A stretch of 64,000 bases of DNA from Sulfurivermis sp040755915 (GTDB lineage: Bacteria > Pseudomonadota > Gammaproteobacteria > Thiohalomonadales > Thiohalomonadaceae): contig JBFLWM010000045.1 in NCBI GenBank assembly GCA_040755915.1, positions 10,636 through 74,635 on the forward strand. Reading direction: 5' to 3'. Position 1 is the first letter of the stretch; every line of letters starts with the position of its first letter. Below, one piece after another: positions 37,940-53,622 of the stretch. Both the position numbers and the translations under genes were made by a program. The notes under the pieces are model-generated. The model was not told where the DNA came from. It ran no database searches and worked only from the letters and a program-made list of their open reading frames with translations.

Positions 37940-39274
37940 ATGCAGTTCCATGTCGAGCCGACCGCATGCGGCTTCAGCCTGGCGTTGGGAGGGGAGCATT
38001 TCCGCGCCCCGCCCTGCGAACTCCGCTACCCATCCGAGGTCTGGCAGGCCTACCCGGCCAAGGCGGAACTGATCCGCGAACTGGCCTACATCACCACCCT
38101 CGCCACCCCGCTGATCCTCGAACACCCCCGCGTCAGTTACGATACCCCGGAACCTCTGCTGTTCGAGCGCTATCGCGCCCTCTTTGCCCAGGCCGTGCCC
38201 AATCTGGTCGAGGCCGTGCCGGAACACAGTAGCAGCGCGGTGCTTGCCCGCTTCCAGTCGCTGCAACATCACTTCGCCCCGGCCACTCCGGCATCCCCCC
38301 TGCCGCAGCAGTCGTGGCACCCGCGCCGCGCCGTGCTGCCGCTCAGCTTCGGCAAGGACAGCCTGCTCAGCCTCGCCACCCTGCGCCGGCTCGGCTACGA
38401 GGTGATTCCGGTCAACATCGACGAGCGCATGCTGCCGCGCGGCACCAGGCTGCGCGAGCCGCTGGTTTCACACCTGCGCGGCGAGCACGGACTGGACTGC
38501 CTGCAGCTGGTGAACGAGATCCAGCTGCTGTCGGATCACGAGGTGCTCAAGACGCCGCCCACCCGTCTGTATCAGGTGCAGGTGCACTTCATCTACGCCC
38601 TCGCCATGCTGCCCTTTTGCAGCTATTTCGGCGCGCCGCTGGTCGTGCTCAGCAACGAGCTGCTGCCGGGTCTGGACAAGGTGCAGCGCGAGGGCTACCT
38701 GCTGCCGCAGCGTTACATGCAGGGCGAGGCGGCCAACCTGGAGATGGATCGTATGGTGCAGGACTTGAGCGGAGGTCAGGTGCGGGCGGTCAATCCCATC
38801 GGTGCGCTGGGCAACCTCGCCATCCACACCCTGTTGCACCGGGACTTCGCGGAATTCGGCAGCTATCAGGTGAGCTGCCATCTGGAGGTCACGCCCCACA
38901 CGCGCTGGTGTCATGACTGCGAGCGGTGCAGCCACGCCTATCTGTACTTTCGCGCCCTCGGCCTCGACCCCTACGCCTACGGCTTCGTGCACAGCCTGCT
39001 CGACGGCGGCGCCGAACGGCACTTTGTCGCCGCAGGCCCCGCGCCCCACGCGGAAGATGCCTACCGCCGCTTCCTGCGCGGCGAGGAACGCCTCGCCGCC
39101 TGGCGTGCGCGTCAGCGCGGCGCTGAGCATCCGGCCTGGACACCGGCACAAGTGGACGAGGCCATGGATGCGCCGGAATACCTGCTGGCACTGCACCGGC
39201 AGGCCCATCATCCGCTGGAGGCGGAGGCACACGCCCTGTACCAAAGGCTGCTGCGCTGCCATTACGCGGGGTGA
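37940..39274 (+). CDS. PP-loop ATPase-like protein of unknown function (distant MurL-like layout)
   Basis: A 444-residue protein. Residues 130-165 form a PP-loop start, with S-F-G-K-D-S at 136-141 followed by a strand and helix as in N-type ATP pyrophosphatases. A cysteine cluster C-x2-C-x2-C (324, 327, 330) near the end looks like a metal site. The layout recalls MurL, the ATP-dependent UDP-MurNAc-L-Ala-L-Glu epimerase of Xanthomonas, which has a similar loop and a late Cys cluster, but I recognise only motif-level similarity. ATG at 37940 is the first ATG in frame; its ribosome site is poor. A bidirectional terminator follows at once. Confidence 0.75.
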   Translation: MQFHVEPTACGFSLALGGEHFRAPPCELRYPSEVWQAYPAKAELIRELAYITTLATPLILEHPRVSYDTPEPLLFERYRALFAQAVPNLVEAVPEHSSSAVLARFQSLQHHFAPATPASPLPQQSWHPRRAVLPLSFGKDSLLSLATLRRLGYEVIPVNIDERMLPRGTRLREPLVSHLRGEHGLDCLQLVNEIQLLSDHEVLKTPPTRLYQVQVHFIYALAMLPFCSYFGAPLVVLSNELLPGLDKVQREGYLLPQRYMQGEAANLEMDRMVQDLSGGQVRAVNPIGALGNLAIHTLLHRDFAEFGSYQVSCHLEVTPHTRWCHDCERCSHAYLYFRALGLDPYAYGFVHSLLDGGAERHFVAAGPAPHAEDAYRRFLRGEERLAAWRARQRGAEHPAWTPAQVDEAMDAPEYLLALHRQAHHPLEAEAHALYQRLLRCHYAG

Positions 39275-39306
39275 AAAAAAACCGGCAGCTTGCGCTGCCG
39301 GTTTTT
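39275..39306. terminator. Bidirectional terminator between the PP-loop gene and ftsH
   Basis: An ACCGGCAGC/GCTGCCGGT stem with a 4-nt loop, flanked by A-run and T-run. It serves the plus-strand PP-loop gene and the minus-strand ftsH transcript. Confidence 0.85.
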
Positions 39307-39329
39307 CATCGGGGGACTGGCCGCCGCAC

Positions 39330-41243
<1,914 letters not shown>

Positions 41244-41298
41244 AGTGCGTCTCCGGCTTGCCGCAGGCGATTCTTGCCCGCAACGTTAGAGTACGTTA

Positions 41299-41919
41299 CT
41301 ACACGGAATAGTTCCTCGCCACCATATAGACCTCGCGCGAACGCGGCCGCGAGGCCGCCGGCTTGCGGATCACTACCTTGGCGAAATGCTGGCGCAGGGC
41401 CTTTACGAACTCATCGGAACCGGGTCCCTGGAACACCTTCACCACGAAGTCGCCCCCCGGTTTCAGCACGGTACGGCACAGATCCAGCGCCAGTTCCACC
41501 AGGTACATGGCCCGCGGCAGGTCCACCGAGGTCATGCCACTGATATTGGGGGCCATGTCCGACAATACAACGTCCACCGGGCGCTCGCCGATGACCGCCA
41601 GCAGTTGGTGCAGGACGCTCTCCTCGCGGAAATCGCCCTCGATGATCTCCACCCCGGGCAGCGGGTCCATGGGCAGGATGTCCAGCGCCACTACCCGGCC
41701 ATGCTTGCCGACGATGTCGGCGGCCAGCTGCGACCAGCTGCCGGGCGCGGCGCCAAGGTCGACCACCGTCATGCCGGGCTTGAGCAGTCGCTCCTTTTCA
41801 TTCAGTTCGAGCAGTTTGTAGACCGCACGCGAGCGATAGCCCTCCTGCTGGGCCCGCTTCACGTAGATGTCGTCAAAATGCTCCTTGAGCCAGCGGGTGC
41901 TGCTTTTGCTGCGCTTCAT
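41299..41919 (-). CDS. rlmE: 23S rRNA 2'-O-methyltransferase (U2552)
   Basis: A 206-residue Rossmann-fold methyltransferase (FtsJ/RrmJ) acting on the 50S subunit. The SAM motif V-D-L-G-A-A-P-G-S-W-S-Q and the catalytic set Lys35, Asp121, Lys161 and Glu196 are visible. It lies upstream of ftsH on the same strand (55-nt gap) and is divergent from yhbY, the usual arrangement. Confidence 0.96.
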   Translation of the reverse strand: MKRSKSSTRWLKEHFDDIYVKRAQQEGYRSRAVYKLLELNEKERLLKPGMTVVDLGAAPGSWSQLAADIVGKHGRVVALDILPMDPLPGVEIIEGDFREESVLHQLLAVIGERPVDVVLSDMAPNISGMTSVDLPRAMYLVELALDLCRTVLKPGGDFVVKVFQGPGSDEFVKALRQHFAKVVIRKPAASRPRSREVYMVARNYSV

Positions 41920-42003
41920 GCGAAAGAACCACCAAATAACAATTTTTGCGGCCGGGGATTCCGCGTTACACTAGGCGCCCGTTTATCCGAGTATCCGTCC
42001 ATC

Positions 42004-42297
42004 ATGGCCCTGACCCAAGCGCAAAAGCGCCACCTGCGCAAACTCGCCCACGCCCTCAAGCCGGTGATCATCGTCGGCAACGCCGGACTGAGCGCCGCCC
42101 TGCTGCAGGAGCTGGACTCCACCCTGGAGCACCACGAACTGATCAAGGTACGCGTCAACGGCGAGGACCGCGACGCGCGTCAGGCCCTGACCCGGGAACT
42201 GTGCGAAAAGAGCCGTGGTGAGCTGGTGCAGACCATCGGTCACATCGCGGTAGTCTACCGCCGTGCCGAAAAGCCGCGCCTGCAGCTACCCTCGTGA
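42004..42297 (+). CDS. yhbY: Ribosome assembly RNA-binding protein YhbY
   Basis: A 97-residue CRM-domain protein with the G-N-A-G-L loop (V-I-I-V-G-N-A-G-L-S) that binds RNA. It associates with pre-50S particles in E. coli. The longer open frame through the upstream divergent gene is a shadow; the ATG at 42004 gives the family start M-A-L-T-Q-A-Q-K-R-H-L-R. Its last 12 nt overlap the convergent DUF4149 gene. Confidence 0.95.
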   Translation: MALTQAQKRHLRKLAHALKPVIIVGNAGLSAALLQELDSTLEHHELIKVRVNGEDRDARQALTRELCEKSRGELVQTIGHIAVVYRRAEKPRLQLPS

Positions 42298-42741
42298 GTT
42301 GTTTCCCATGCCGATCAGCAGCAGGCCGCACAGGCTGTTGATCAGGTAGAGCACGGAAGCCACGCCGTGCAGGCGGGCGAACTGCACGGCCTGCGCACTG
42401 CCCTCCGCCAGTCCCTCTGCCTTCAGCTGCGCCATCAGCGGCTGCAGGAAAAACTCCCCTGCCGCCACCAGCAGAAGCATCACCAGCAACAGCCAGAAAC
42501 GTGTGCTGCGCAGCGCCTGCCTGCCAGCGCGGAACACGACGCCCAGCATCAGCACACCGCCGCAGAACAGGCCCAGGAAACTGACCAGGGTGAACATGCG
42601 GCCGGCCAACATGCCGGCCAGCATGCGGTCGTCCAGTTGGGCAAACAGCGTGGGCACCGCCAGATAGCCGATGGCCCACAGGGCACCGACCCAGAGAGTG
42701 AGGAGAATGCGTTCGCCGATCAGAAACACTATTGTGAGCAA
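42286..42741 (-). CDS. DUF4149-type integral membrane protein
   Basis: A 151-residue protein with four hydrophobic helices (about 8-28, 48-70, 80-100 and 125-145). The pattern matches DUF4149 proteins that often neighbour greA or yhbY. Function unknown. The start is uncertain: the first possible codon is a TTG at 42741 at the edge of a palindromic repeat, and no ribosome site is seen; a GTG 12 nt further in is an alternative. Confidence 0.75.
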   Translation of the reverse strand: MLTIVFLIGERILLTLWVGALWAIGYLAVPTLFAQLDDRMLAGMLAGRMFTLVSFLGLFCGGVLMLGVVFRAGRQALRSTRFWLLLVMLLLVAAGEFFLQPLMAQLKAEGLAEGSAQAVQFARLHGVASVLYLINSLCGLLLIGMGNNSRG

Positions 42742-42743
42742 CC

Positions 42744-42775
42744 GTGGCGGGTTACGCTGCGCTAACCCGACCCAC
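42744..42775. repeat. REP-like palindromic repeat between greA and DUF4149
   Basis: CGGGTTA and TAACCCG arms (42749-42755 and 42763-42769) flank an 8-nt G/C centre, with outer GTGG/CCCAC extension. It resembles the widely dispersed gammaproteobacterial palindrome with a GGGTTA-GCGCAGCG-TAACCC core. There is no T-run, so it is not a plain terminator. Confidence 0.6.
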
Positions 42776-42777
42776 GC

Positions 42778-43250
42778 CTATTCGTAACGGACTTCGACGA
42801 TTTCGTATTCGCGCAGGCCGCCCGGGGCCTGCACCTGGGCGATATCGCCTTCTTCCTTGCCGATCAGGGCACGCGCCACCGGCGAGGTGACGGAGATGCG
42901 GCTCTGCTTGATGTCGGCCTCGTCCTCACCGACGATCTGGTAGGTCACCTCGTCCTCGGTATCCATCTCGACCAGCACCACGGTGGCACCGAACACCACC
43001 TTGCCGCCGGCATTGAGGGCCGTCGGGTCGATGATCTGGGCGTTGGACAGCTTGCCCTCGATCTCCTGGATGCGCCCCTCGATGAAGCCCTGCTGTTCGC
43101 GTGCGGCGTGATACTCGGCGTTTTCCTTCAGGTCGCCATGGGCGCGCGCCTCGGCAATGGCGGCGATCACGCGCGGCCGTGCCACGCTCTTCAGCTCGTT
43201 CAGTTCCTCGCGCAGGCGCTCGGCGCCGCGCTGGGTCATCGGGGTCTTGC

Positions 43251-43254
<4 letters not shown>
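42778..43254 (-). CDS. greA: Transcription elongation factor GreA
   Basis: A 158-residue factor that stimulates RNA cleavage by backtracked RNA polymerase. The N-terminal antiparallel coiled coil (about 5-75) and the C-terminal FKBP-like domain are complete. Its ATG overlaps the carB stop (ATGA), with GGAG in the carB 3' end. This gives a carA-carB-greA transcript, as in Pseudomonas. Confidence 0.96.
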
Positions 43255-46472
<3,218 letters not shown>

Positions 46473-46486
46473 TTTGTTAAATTTTC

Positions 46487-46518
46487 AGTCCGCAAATGAA
46501 CGCGAATGGACGCAAATA
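46487..46518 (+). repeat. Left inverted repeat of the GxxExxY cassette
   Basis: 32 bp, containing three tandem decamers of the form CGCRAATRRA (46491, 46501, 46511). It pairs with the right repeat with one mismatch, at position 12. Confidence 0.9.
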
Positions 46519-46524
46519 AAATCT

Positions 46525-46917
46525 TCAAACCGCTTGATTGTCATCGTGACCCCATACAATCCGCCGCACACCCAGACGAGGAGTCCCGAAATTCAACAAC
46601 AGCCCCACCGACAATCCAGTGGCCTTCAGGTAATTCATGACTTGAGCTTCGTGCTCCGCAACCAAACGTGACAACGCCTTTATTTCGACAATCAAGCACT
46701 TTTCCACCAGGAAATCTGCCACGTATTGGCCGATAAACTCACCCTTGTAACTGACAGACAAGCCATGTTGCCTGTCAAAACTGATTCCCGCGCGCGTGAA
46801 CTCCACAGCCAACGCATTTTCATAAACATTTTCCAGGAACCCGGCCCCCAAGGTGTTGCTCACCTCGAATGCACAACCGATTACCCGTTCGGAAATCCTT
46901 TTCCTATTTGCGTCCAT
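46525..46917 (-). CDS. GxxExxY family protein (PD-(D/E)XK-like)
   Basis: A 130-residue protein with the family motif G26-F-L-E29-N-V-Y32. Residues Asp68, Glu78, Lys80 and Gln92 (V-A-D-F-L, V-E-I-K, Q-V-M-N-Y-L) match the spacing of a PD-(D/E)XK nuclease core, though no biochemical role is established for the family. The start codon and first four residues (M-D-A-N) are coded by the right inverted repeat. It is transcribed in the same direction as carA and carB, so it could be expressed from the carA promoter. Confidence 0.85.
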   Translation of the reverse strand: MDANRKRISERVIGCAFEVSNTLGAGFLENVYENALAVEFTRAGISFDRQHGLSVSYKGEFIGQYVADFLVEKCLIVEIKALSRLVAEHEAQVMNYLKATGLSVGLLLNFGTPRLGVRRIVWGHDDNQAV

Positions 46918-46923
46918 TCGCGT

Positions 46924-46936
<13 letters not shown>
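46905..46936 (-). repeat. Right inverted repeat of the GxxExxY cassette
   Basis: 32 bp, the inverted copy of 46487-46518 with one mismatch, again three CGCRAATRRA-type decamers read on the minus strand. It holds the carA stop codon (46924-46926) and the GxxExxY start codon. Confidence 0.9.
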
Positions 46937-48075
<1,139 letters not shown>

Positions 48076-48110
48076 GGTAACCTCCAGTAACGTCAAGTCT
48101 ATATGTGCAA

Positions 48111-48143
48111 AGCGGGAAGGGCCCTGGGTGGACCCTTCCCGCT
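48111..48143 (-). promoter_or_regulatory. Perfect 11-bp stem-loop in the carA leader
   Basis: AGCGGGAAGGG and CCCTTCCCGCT flank an 11-nt loop, between the carA promoter and start codon. Only three T follow the stem, so it is a weak terminator at best. Pyrimidine or arginine control of carAB through this leader is possible but unproven. Confidence 0.5.
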
Positions 48144-48250
48144 CGGATTCAGAAGAATGGCCGCGGGCGGCGCGCCCGGTCATGTTGGAAAGGCCGTGGG
48201 CCTCCCCGAGTATGACAGGCAGCTAAGGCCGGGCGTTCAGGTGGACGCGA

Positions 48251-48279
48251 ATTGTAACGGAAGGCGCGTAAACGTGCAA
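48251..48279 (-). promoter_or_regulatory. Candidate sigma70 promoter of carA
   Basis: TTGCAC (48279-48274), a 17-nt spacer and TACAAT (48256-48251, 5 of 6). It gives a leader of about 170 nt containing the stem-loop. Confidence 0.45.
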
Positions 48280-48327
48280 TTTATGCGCCCATTGATTTGG
48301 CTGTCGAAAGGGTTATACCTGTGCCGC

Positions 48328-49131
48328 TCAGCGCAGGTCGAGCACATCCTGCATGTCATACAGGCCGCGCTCCTTTTGCATCAGCCAGGCAGCAGCGCGC
48401 ACTGCCCCCTTGGCGAAGGTCATGCGGCTGGACGCCTTGTGGGTGATCTCCACCCGTTCGCCCAGGGCGGCGAACAGCACGGTGTGGTCACCGACGATGT
48501 CGCCGGCGCGGATGGTCTCGAAACCGATGGTCTTGCGGTCGCGCTCCCCGGTATGTCCCTGACGGCCATACACCGCGCACTCCTTCAGGTCACGACCGAG
48601 GGCGGCGGCCACCGTCTCGCCCATGGCCAGGGCGGTGCCGGAGGGGGCGTCCACCTTGTGGCGATGGTGGGCCTCGATGATTTCGATATCCACTTCGTCA
48701 CCCAGCACGCGGGCGGCCATGTCCAGCAGCTTGAGACACAGGTTGACACCGACGCTCATATTGGGCGCGGAGACGATGCCGATCTCCTGGCCGGCCTCGG
48801 CCAGGGTGGCCTTCTGTGCCGCGTCCAGACCGGTAGTACCGATCACCATGCGCTTGCCCGCTGCCCGGCACGCGGCCAGGTTGGCCAGGGTCACCTCGGG
48901 GCGGGTGAAATCGATGAGCACGTCAAACTCGCCGGCCACCGCGGCCAGATTGTCCGTCACGGCGACGCCGTTGCGGCCGATACCGGCCAGTTCGCCGGCA
49001 TCGACACCGATGACGGAACTGCCCGGCCGCTCGATGGCGGCGCCCAGGGTCACCCCTTCCGCCTGCTGGCAGGCCTCGATGAGTACCCGGCCCATGCGAC
49101 CGGCGGCGCCGGTAACTGCAACTCGAATCAT
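48328..49131 (-). CDS. dapB: 4-hydroxy-tetrahydrodipicolinate reductase
   Basis: A 267-residue lysine/diaminopimelate pathway enzyme with the nucleotide-binding G-A-A-G-R-M-G-R and the catalytic/substrate region H-H-R-H-K-V-D-A-P-S-G-T-A. The ATG at 49131 with AAGGAA upstream is preferred over one six residues earlier. It is followed by carA, as in E. coli and Pseudomonas. Confidence 0.96.
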   Translation of the reverse strand: MIRVAVTGAAGRMGRVLIEACQQAEGVTLGAAIERPGSSVIGVDAGELAGIGRNGVAVTDNLAAVAGEFDVLIDFTRPEVTLANLAACRAAGKRMVIGTTGLDAAQKATLAEAGQEIGIVSAPNMSVGVNLCLKLLDMAARVLGDEVDIEIIEAHHRHKVDAPSGTALAMGETVAAALGRDLKECAVYGRQGHTGERDRKTIGFETIRAGDIVGDHTVLFAALGERVEITHKASSRMTFAKGAVRAAAWLMQKERGLYDMQDVLDLR

Positions 49132-49153
49132 CTTGTTATTTCCTTTCAATACG

Positions 49154-49642
49154 TTACCAGCTGATGTAGGCGTAGCCCTGCTCCTGCAACTCCATCAGGT
49201 CGGCGGCGCCCACCTCGACGTACTTGGCAAAGGGCAGCAGGTCAGCCTCGGTCCAGCCCAGGGACTTCATGGTATTGCCGCAGGCGTGAAACTCGACGCC
49301 ATACTGCGCCAGGGAGGAGACGCGCTGGCGAATCTCCTCCTTCACCTCGCGGCCCGGCTTCTTGCCCAGGATGTGGATGCCTTCGGCGAAGGCCACCACC
49401 ACGATCTTCACGTCGTCACCGTATTTGCGCAGCACGGCGCCGATGGAGAAAATGACGTGGTCCTGGTAGCCGAGGTCGGCCTTGTTGAACTGGTAGACGA
49501 TCTTGTGGGTGGGGTCTTCGCCGGGGAAGCGCAGTTCATCCTCGGCCCTGGCGCCGCCCATCAGCGCCACACCGGCACCGGCCAGGGCGGCCGCGAGCAT
49601 ACGGCGTCGCCCGCCGTCGGGCTTGTTCGATGCGTTGTTCAT
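49154..49642 (-). CDS. TAT-exported DsrE-family protein
   Basis: A 162-residue protein with a twin-arginine type signal (G-G-R-R-R-M-L-A-A-A-L-A-G) ending near A-R-A, and a mature domain with the DsrE/DsrF fold pattern: K-I-V-Y-Q-F-N at the start, V-V-V-A-F-A-E-G-I in the middle and a single conserved-looking Cys in F-H-A-C-G-N-T-M. Such periplasmic proteins occur in sulfur-oxidising bacteria, but a sulfur role is only inferred. GAGGAG precedes the ATG at 49642. It lies between dnaJ (61 nt) and dapB (22 nt). Confidence 0.8.
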   Translation of the reverse strand: MNNASNKPDGGRRRMLAAALAGAGVALMGGARAEDELRFPGEDPTHKIVYQFNKADLGYQDHVIFSIGAVLRKYGDDVKIVVVAFAEGIHILGKKPGREVKEEIRQRVSSLAQYGVEFHACGNTMKSLGWTEADLLPFAKYVEVGAADLMELQEQGYAYISW

Positions 49643-49703
49643 GCCCTCTCCTCCTGTAGCGGCCGGCATGGTTCGACAGCCGGCCTGCCATTGTTGCAGC
49701 AAC

Positions 49704-50837
49704 TCAGGGCTTCATATCCTCGAAGAATTTCTTCACCCCGTCCAGCCAGGAGCTGGCCTTGGGGCTGTGCTTGTCGCCGTTGAGGCTGGCCTCGAACTGC
49801 TGCAACAGCTCTTTCTGCTTGCTGGTGAGGTTCACCGGCGTTTCCACCACCACGCGGCAGATGAGGTCGCCGACATCGCCGCCGCGCACCGATTTCACGC
49901 CCTTGCCGCGCAGGCGGAACAGCTTGCCGCTCTGGGTCTCGGCCGGAATCTTCAGCTTGACCCGTCCACCCAGGGTCGGCACGTCCAGCTCGCCGCCGAG
50001 GGCGGCGGTGACGAAACTGATAGGCACCTCGCAGGCCAGATTGTTTTCATCACGGGTGAAAATGGGGTGCTCGCGCACATGGATCTGCACATACAGGTCG
50101 CCCGCCGGACCACCGTGCAGACCCGCCTCGCCCTCGCCGCTGAGGCGGATGCGATCGCCGTCGTCGACGCCGGCCGGCACCTTCACCGACAGCGTCTTCT
50201 GTTCCTGGATACGGCCCTGGCCGTGGCACTTGCCGCAGGGGTCGGTGATGATCTTGCCGCTGCCGTGGCAACGCGGGCAGGTCTGCTGCAGGGAGAAGAA
50301 GCCCTGCTGCATGCGCACCTGGCCGTGACCGTGGCAGGTGGGACAGGTCTGCGCGCTGGTGCCCTTCTTGGCGCCGGAGCCTTCGCATTCATCGCACTCC
50401 ACCAGGGTCGGCACACGGATCTTCACCGTGGTGCCCATCACCGCCTCTTCCAGCGACAGCTCCAGGTTGTAGCGCAGGTCGCTGCCGCGGTAGGCACGGC
50501 TGCCGCCCCGGGCGCCGGCACCGCCGCCGAAGATGTCGCCGAACACGTCACCGAAGATATCGGAGAAGCTGGCGCCGCCCGGACCGTAACCGCCTCCGCC
50601 GCCGGCGCTGGGATCGACACCGGCATGACCGAACTGGTCATAGGCCGCACGCTTCTGCGCGTCGGTGAGGATCTCGTAGGCCTCCTTGGCCTCCTTGAAT
50701 TTTTCCTCCGCCGCCTTGTCGTCCGGATTGCGGTCGGGATGGTATTTCATCGCCAGACGCTTGAAGGCCTTCTTGATCTCGGCCTCGGTGGCGTTCTTCG
50801 CCACCCCCAGCACTTCGTAATAGTCGCGTTTGCTCAT
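49704..50837 (-). CDS. dnaJ: Chaperone protein DnaJ
   Basis: A 377-residue class I J-protein: J domain (1-70) with H-P-D, Gly/Phe-rich linker, four C-x2-C-x-G-x-G zinc repeats (about 140-210) and the C-terminal substrate domain. It stimulates DnaK ATPase and delivers unfolded clients. It is separated from dnaK by 104 nt carrying two stem-loops. Confidence 0.97.
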   Translation of the reverse strand: MSKRDYYEVLGVAKNATEAEIKKAFKRLAMKYHPDRNPDDKAAEEKFKEAKEAYEILTDAQKRAAYDQFGHAGVDPSAGGGGGYGPGGASFSDIFGDVFGDIFGGGAGARGGSRAYRGSDLRYNLELSLEEAVMGTTVKIRVPTLVECDECEGSGAKKGTSAQTCPTCHGHGQVRMQQGFFSLQQTCPRCHGSGKIITDPCGKCHGQGRIQEQKTLSVKVPAGVDDGDRIRLSGEGEAGLHGGPAGDLYVQIHVREHPIFTRDENNLACEVPISFVTAALGGELDVPTLGGRVKLKIPAETQSGKLFRLRGKGVKSVRGGDVGDLICRVVVETPVNLTSKQKELLQQFEASLNGDKHSPKASSWLDGVKKFFEDMKP

Positions 50838-50883
50838 GGGAACCCAGCTGTCAGATTACGCGGTTCAGGCTGCATGAAACGCA

Positions 50884-50914
50884 ACAAGGGTCGAAGCCTG
50901 CGCTTGACCCTTGT
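50884..50914 (-). repeat. Long stem-loop between dnaK and dnaJ
   Basis: ACAAGGGTC and GACCCTTGT pair, and an inner AAGC/GCTT extends the stem around a 4-nt loop with one bulge. No T-run follows in the minus direction. It is a candidate RNA-stability or partial-termination element. Confidence 0.6.
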
Positions 50915-50922
50915 CGCCTGTC

Positions 50923-50941
50923 AGCGGTGAATGCTCACCGC

Positions 50942-50942
<1 letters not shown>
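50923..50942 (-). repeat. 8-bp stem-loop at the end of dnaK
   Basis: AGCGGTGA and TCACCGCT flank a 4-nt loop, overlapping the last base of the dnaK stop codon. It is the first of two hairpins in the dnaK-dnaJ gap. Confidence 0.55.
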
Positions 50943-52864
<1,922 letters not shown>

Positions 52865-52927
52865 AGTCTGTCGTCTCCGATTCGCTGCTGGCCCGACGTC
52901 TGCGGGCCGACTCAATATCTAGATGTT

Positions 52928-52955
52928 AAATAGGGTCTTTGCCGTTGGTTTCAAG
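52928..52955 (-). promoter_or_regulatory. Sigma32-type heat-shock promoter of dnaK
   Basis: A perfect CTTGAAA (52955-52949), 13 nt, then CCCTATTT (52935-52928), which matches CCCCATNT at 7 of 8. It begins 5 nt after the grpE stop codon. Confidence 0.6.
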
Positions 52956-52959
52956 GCGC

Positions 52960-53514
52960 TCAGGCGCTGGCCGGCGCCTTGGCCACCACCACCAGGGCGG
53001 GGCGAACCAGGCGGTCGTTCAGGGTGTAGCCCTTCTGCATCACCGCCAGCACGCAGTTGGCGCCAACGTCGGCGCTCTCCTGCATGGACATGGCCTGGTG
53101 CTGCTCCGGATTGAACGGCTGGCCCACCGGGTTCACCTCCTTGATGCCGTACTTCTCCATCGCCTGGGTCAGCATCTTCAGGGTCAGCTCGGTGCCCTCG
53201 CGCAACTGGTCCAGCGCGCTGTCGCTGCCGATGGCGGCCAGCGCCAGTTCCAGGCTGTCGCGCACCGGCAGCAGGTCCTGGGCGAAGCGCTCCAGGGCAT
53301 ATTTGTGTGCGTTTTCCACGTCGCGCTCGGCACGGCGGCGGCCGTTTTCCAGCTCGGCCTGCAGGCGCAGCACCTGGTTCCAGTGCTCGTCGGCCTTGCT
53401 GCGCGCATCTTCCAGCTGCAGGTACAACTCCTTTGCATCGGGGGCCGCCTGCTCCTGCCCCGGCGCGGCCTCGGCAGTCGCTTCAGGATCGGGCTTAGTA
53501 TTCGCTTCACTCAT
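52960..53514 (-). CDS. grpE: Nucleotide exchange factor GrpE
   Basis: A 184-residue DnaK nucleotide exchange factor with an acidic, variable N-terminus (1-45), a long dimeric helix and the C-terminal beta domain carrying G-V-K-E-V-N-P-type sequence (here G-I-K-E-V-N-P-V-G-Q-P-F). The ATG at 53514 has TGGAG 5 nt upstream. Confidence 0.96.
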   Translation of the reverse strand: MSEANTKPDPEATAEAAPGQEQAAPDAKELYLQLEDARSKADEHWNQVLRLQAELENGRRRAERDVENAHKYALERFAQDLLPVRDSLELALAAIGSDSALDQLREGTELTLKMLTQAMEKYGIKEVNPVGQPFNPEQHQAMSMQESADVGANCVLAVMQKGYTLNDRLVRPALVVVAKAPASA

Positions 53515-53595
53515 ATCGGCTCCAGACAAATTCTTTTGTTATCAATACGGTAAATACATACGCCCCACCACCGCGGCGGGTGATTGCACCGGTAT

Positions 53596-53622
53596 ATATG
53601 GGGTTATTGGTTCTGATTCAAG
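53596..53622 (-). promoter_or_regulatory. Sigma32-type heat-shock promoter of grpE
   Basis: CTTGAAT (53622-53616, 6 of 7), 12 nt, then a perfect CCCCATAT (53603-53596). The -35 lies in the last codons of hrcA and the -10 starts immediately after the hrcA stop. Confidence 0.65.
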
